DNA of 7,209 bases, taken from NCBI GenBank assembly GCA_002428215.1, contig DIUI01000075.1, forward strand, positions 1-7,209, read 5' to 3'. A model generated the notes under the pieces. It saw nothing but the letters and a program-made list of their open reading frames with translations, was not told the origin of the DNA and made no database searches. The position numbers were made by a program, and so were the translations under genes. This DNA comes from Prolixibacteraceae bacterium UBA6162. Its GTDB lineage: Bacteria > Bacteroidota > Bacteroidia > Bacteroidales > Prolixibacteraceae. How positions within the stretch are numbered: the stretch's first letter is position 1; every line of letters begins with the position of its first letter. Positions 5,879-7,209 of this stretch are shown in pieces.

Positions 5879-6487
5879 TTACTGATACCGCATTAGTTTA
5901 CTTAGGTATTTACCAATGATATCAAATTCAATATTCACTATACTGCCGGGCTCAAATGTGTGGAAGTTGGTCATTTCCCAGGTATAGGGTATGATGGCTA
6001 CCTGAAAGCTATTGTCTTTAGAATTCACTACAGTTAGGCTAACCCCGTTCACCGTAACAGAACCTTTCTCAACCGTCATGTAGCCTTGTTTGGCCATTTC
6101 CTGGTCGAAGGCATATTCAAAAGTATAATACCAACTGCCATTGGCTTCTTCAACCTTTGAGCATACGGCAGTCTGATCTACATGGCCCTGCACAATATGG
6201 CCATCGAGCCTCCCGTTCATAGGCATGCTTCGCTCCAGATTTACCTTCGAGCCTGCATGAAGTTTGCCCAGGTTCGATTTTTCGAGGGTTTCTTTAATGG
6301 CGGTAACTTTGTAGGTAAATGATGCTTCGTCGACAGCTACAACTGTAAGACAAACACCATTGTGCGAAAGGCTCTGGTCGATTTTAAGTTCACCGGCTTT
6401 CTCCCAATGGAGCGTGAAGTGCAGATTTTCCTGATCCTTCTCAATGGCCGCAACAATTGCGGTTCCTTCAACGATTCCTGAAAACAT
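5879..6487 (-). CDS. ribE: riboflavin synthase, alpha chain
   Basis: Dismutates two molecules of 6,7-dimethyl-8-ribityllumazine into riboflavin and a ribityl-diaminopyrimidine; cytoplasmic homotrimer. The 202-residue product is a normal length. It holds two tandem lumazine-binding barrels, about 1-97 and 98-190, from an internal duplication. The N-terminus MFSGIVEG is diagnostic. Barrel one has SHNGVCLTVV (41-50) and KETLEKSNLG (65-74). Then come DGHIVQGHVD (95-104, with His102), and VNGVSLTVV (146-154) in barrel two. It follows cysS by 35 bases and precedes the reductase gene by 49, all same strand, so an operon is likely. Neither gap shows a TAnnTTTG box or an FMN-riboswitch-like leader. 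In some systems this gene is called ribC. Confidence 0.96.
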   Translation of the reverse strand: MFSGIVEGTAIVAAIEKDQENLHFTLHWEKAGELKIDQSLSHNGVCLTVVAVDEASFTYKVTAIKETLEKSNLGKLHAGSKVNLERSMPMNGRLDGHIVQGHVDQTAVCSKVEEANGSWYYTFEYAFDQEMAKQGYMTVEKGSVTVNGVSLTVVNSKDNSFQVAIIPYTWEMTNFHTFEPGSIVNIEFDIIGKYLSKLMRYQ

Positions 6488-6522
6488 AGGCTATAATTTA
6501 AGTTATGCAGAAGTATGGCTCG

Positions 6523-7209
6523 TTAGGGCAACTCCCACTCGAAGCCATCTTTAAGGTCTTTGATGGTGATTCCCATCTGGGTAAGCTCATTGCGTATTCT
6601 GTCGGAGGTTGCCCAATCTTTGTTTGATTTTGCCTCCATTCGAAGTTGCAACACAAGATCGATTACTTTCTTGAGCAAAGCATCGTTTCCGGCGGTTTGT
6701 GATTGTTCAGATAAAATTCCCAGAATCTCAAAAACAAATGTTTGGTACAGGGCTTTCAAATCACTAAGATCGTCCGCAGTAGCTTTCATCGACCCGTTGT
6801 GTAGCGCATTAATAATGCGAACTCCATCGAATAGGTGGGCAATAACAATTGGTGTATTCAGATCGTCGGTAATGGCATCGTAACAGCCCTTTTGCAGTGC
6901 GGCTATGTCAATATCTGACGATTCTGAGGGGGATAGCCTATTGAGCAGCTCCATGGCACGTATAAGTCTCTGGAGGCCTTTCTCGGCAGCCTGCAGTGCA
7001 TCGTTCGAGAAATCGAGTGTGCTACGGTAGTGAGCCTGCAGCATAAAAAACCGAATCGTCATCGGAGAGTAGGCTTGCTGCAGCTGGTTGTGCTGTCCGG
7101 AGAAGAGTTGTTCGAGGGTAATAAAATTATCCAGCGACCGTGCCATTTTCTGGCCATTGATGGTGATCATGTTGTTGTGCATCCAATAGCGCACCGACTC
7201 GCGGCCATG
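6523..7209 (-). CDS. cysS: cysteinyl-tRNA synthetase, C-terminal part (5' end outside window)
   Basis: Class I aminoacyl-tRNA synthetase that charges tRNA-Cys. Only the last 228 or so residues are here; the frame stays open to the window edge, beginning HGRESVRYWMHNNMI. Seen in order: the RYWMHNNM segment that follows the zinc/active-site region, the KMSKS-loop equivalent KMARSLDNFI (7135-7149 for KMARS), FFMLQAHYRSTLDFS of the DALR-like helical domain, and the C-terminal anticodon-binding tail DRIRNELTQMGITIKDLKDGFEWELP. A full CysRS is about 460-490 residues, so roughly half is missing upstream. The catalytic half, including the HIGH motif and zinc ligands, cannot be checked. The KMSKS loop is unusual in having Arg for the second Lys. 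It is the first visible gene of the minus-strand cluster, 35 bases before ribE. Confidence 0.96.
   Translation of the reverse strand, partial: HGRESVRYWMHNNMITINGQKMARSLDNFITLEQLFSGQHNQLQQAYSPMTIRFFMLQAHYRSTLDFSNDALQAAEKGLQRLIRAMELLNRLSPSESSDIDIAALQKGCYDAITDDLNTPIVIAHLFDGVRIINALHNGSMKATADDLSDLKALYQTFVFEILGILSEQSQTAGNDALLKKVIDLVLQLRMEAKSNKDWATSDRIRNELTQMGITIKDLKDGFEWELP

Noticed and set aside
5830..5879. AGCTTC / GAAGCT inverted repeat bracketing the ribE-reductase gap
   Set aside because: Six-base arms with a 38-base loop and no further pairing; it is likely chance, not an operator or hairpin.
6560..6883. 107-codon plus-strand open frame opposite cysS
   Set aside because: It is fully antisense to a clear CysRS C-terminal domain and has no recognisable protein features.
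1..7209. Mobile element, defence system, CRISPR array or other accessory system
   Set aside because: All genes are recognised core functions with similar base composition. There are no tandem repeats, transposase motifs or long inverted repeats apart from the two terminators.

Overview
The window is a chromosomal housekeeping segment, most probably from the phylum Bacteroidota and likely order Bacteroidales. Three things support this. The ribosomal proteins have a Bacteroidota look (L13 opens MDTLSYKT and S2 carries a long acidic tail). No start codon has a convincing Shine-Dalgarno sequence that decides it. Two intergenic gaps carry exact TAnnTTTG boxes, the -7 element of the Bacteroidota housekeeping sigma factor. 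I see no insertion sequence, phage gene, CRISPR array, tRNA or rRNA. No gap between genes exceeds 120 bases.

Plus strand, 50-4224: six translation and nucleotide genes in a classical order. They are rplM (L13, GTG start), rpsI (S9), rpsB (S2), tsf (EF-Ts), pyrH (UMP kinase) and frr (ribosome recycling factor). A strong intrinsic terminator (2779-2811) closes rplM-rpsI-rpsB-tsf. pyrH and frr each have their own TAnnTTTG box, so they look like separate promoters, and a second strong terminator (4273-4309) closes frr. A possible stem-loop lies in the 107-base rpsI-rpsB gap.

Minus strand, 7209 down to 4308: a convergent five-gene cluster, read in transcription order. It begins with cysS (C-terminal part only, running off the window). 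Next come ribE (riboflavin synthase), an SDR reductase of the pteridine reductase/FolM type, a FolB/FolX-family enzyme closer to FolX, and an unusually short FolK-like pyrophosphokinase. The last two overlap by 4 bases (GTGA). The two strands meet at the frr terminator, whose T-tract shares bases with the folK stop codon.

How they work together: the plus-strand genes build and recycle the ribosome and supply UDP/UTP. On the minus strand, three adjacent genes deal with pterins and a fourth makes riboflavin; both pathways start from GTP. The FolX-type plus FolM-type pairing resembles the tetrahydromonapterin branch known from Escherichia coli and Pseudomonas, but joined here to a FolK-like enzyme. 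It could equally be a folate pathway in which these paralogues replace FolB and FolA. That cluster is the part most worth a second look; the rest is ordinary core genome.
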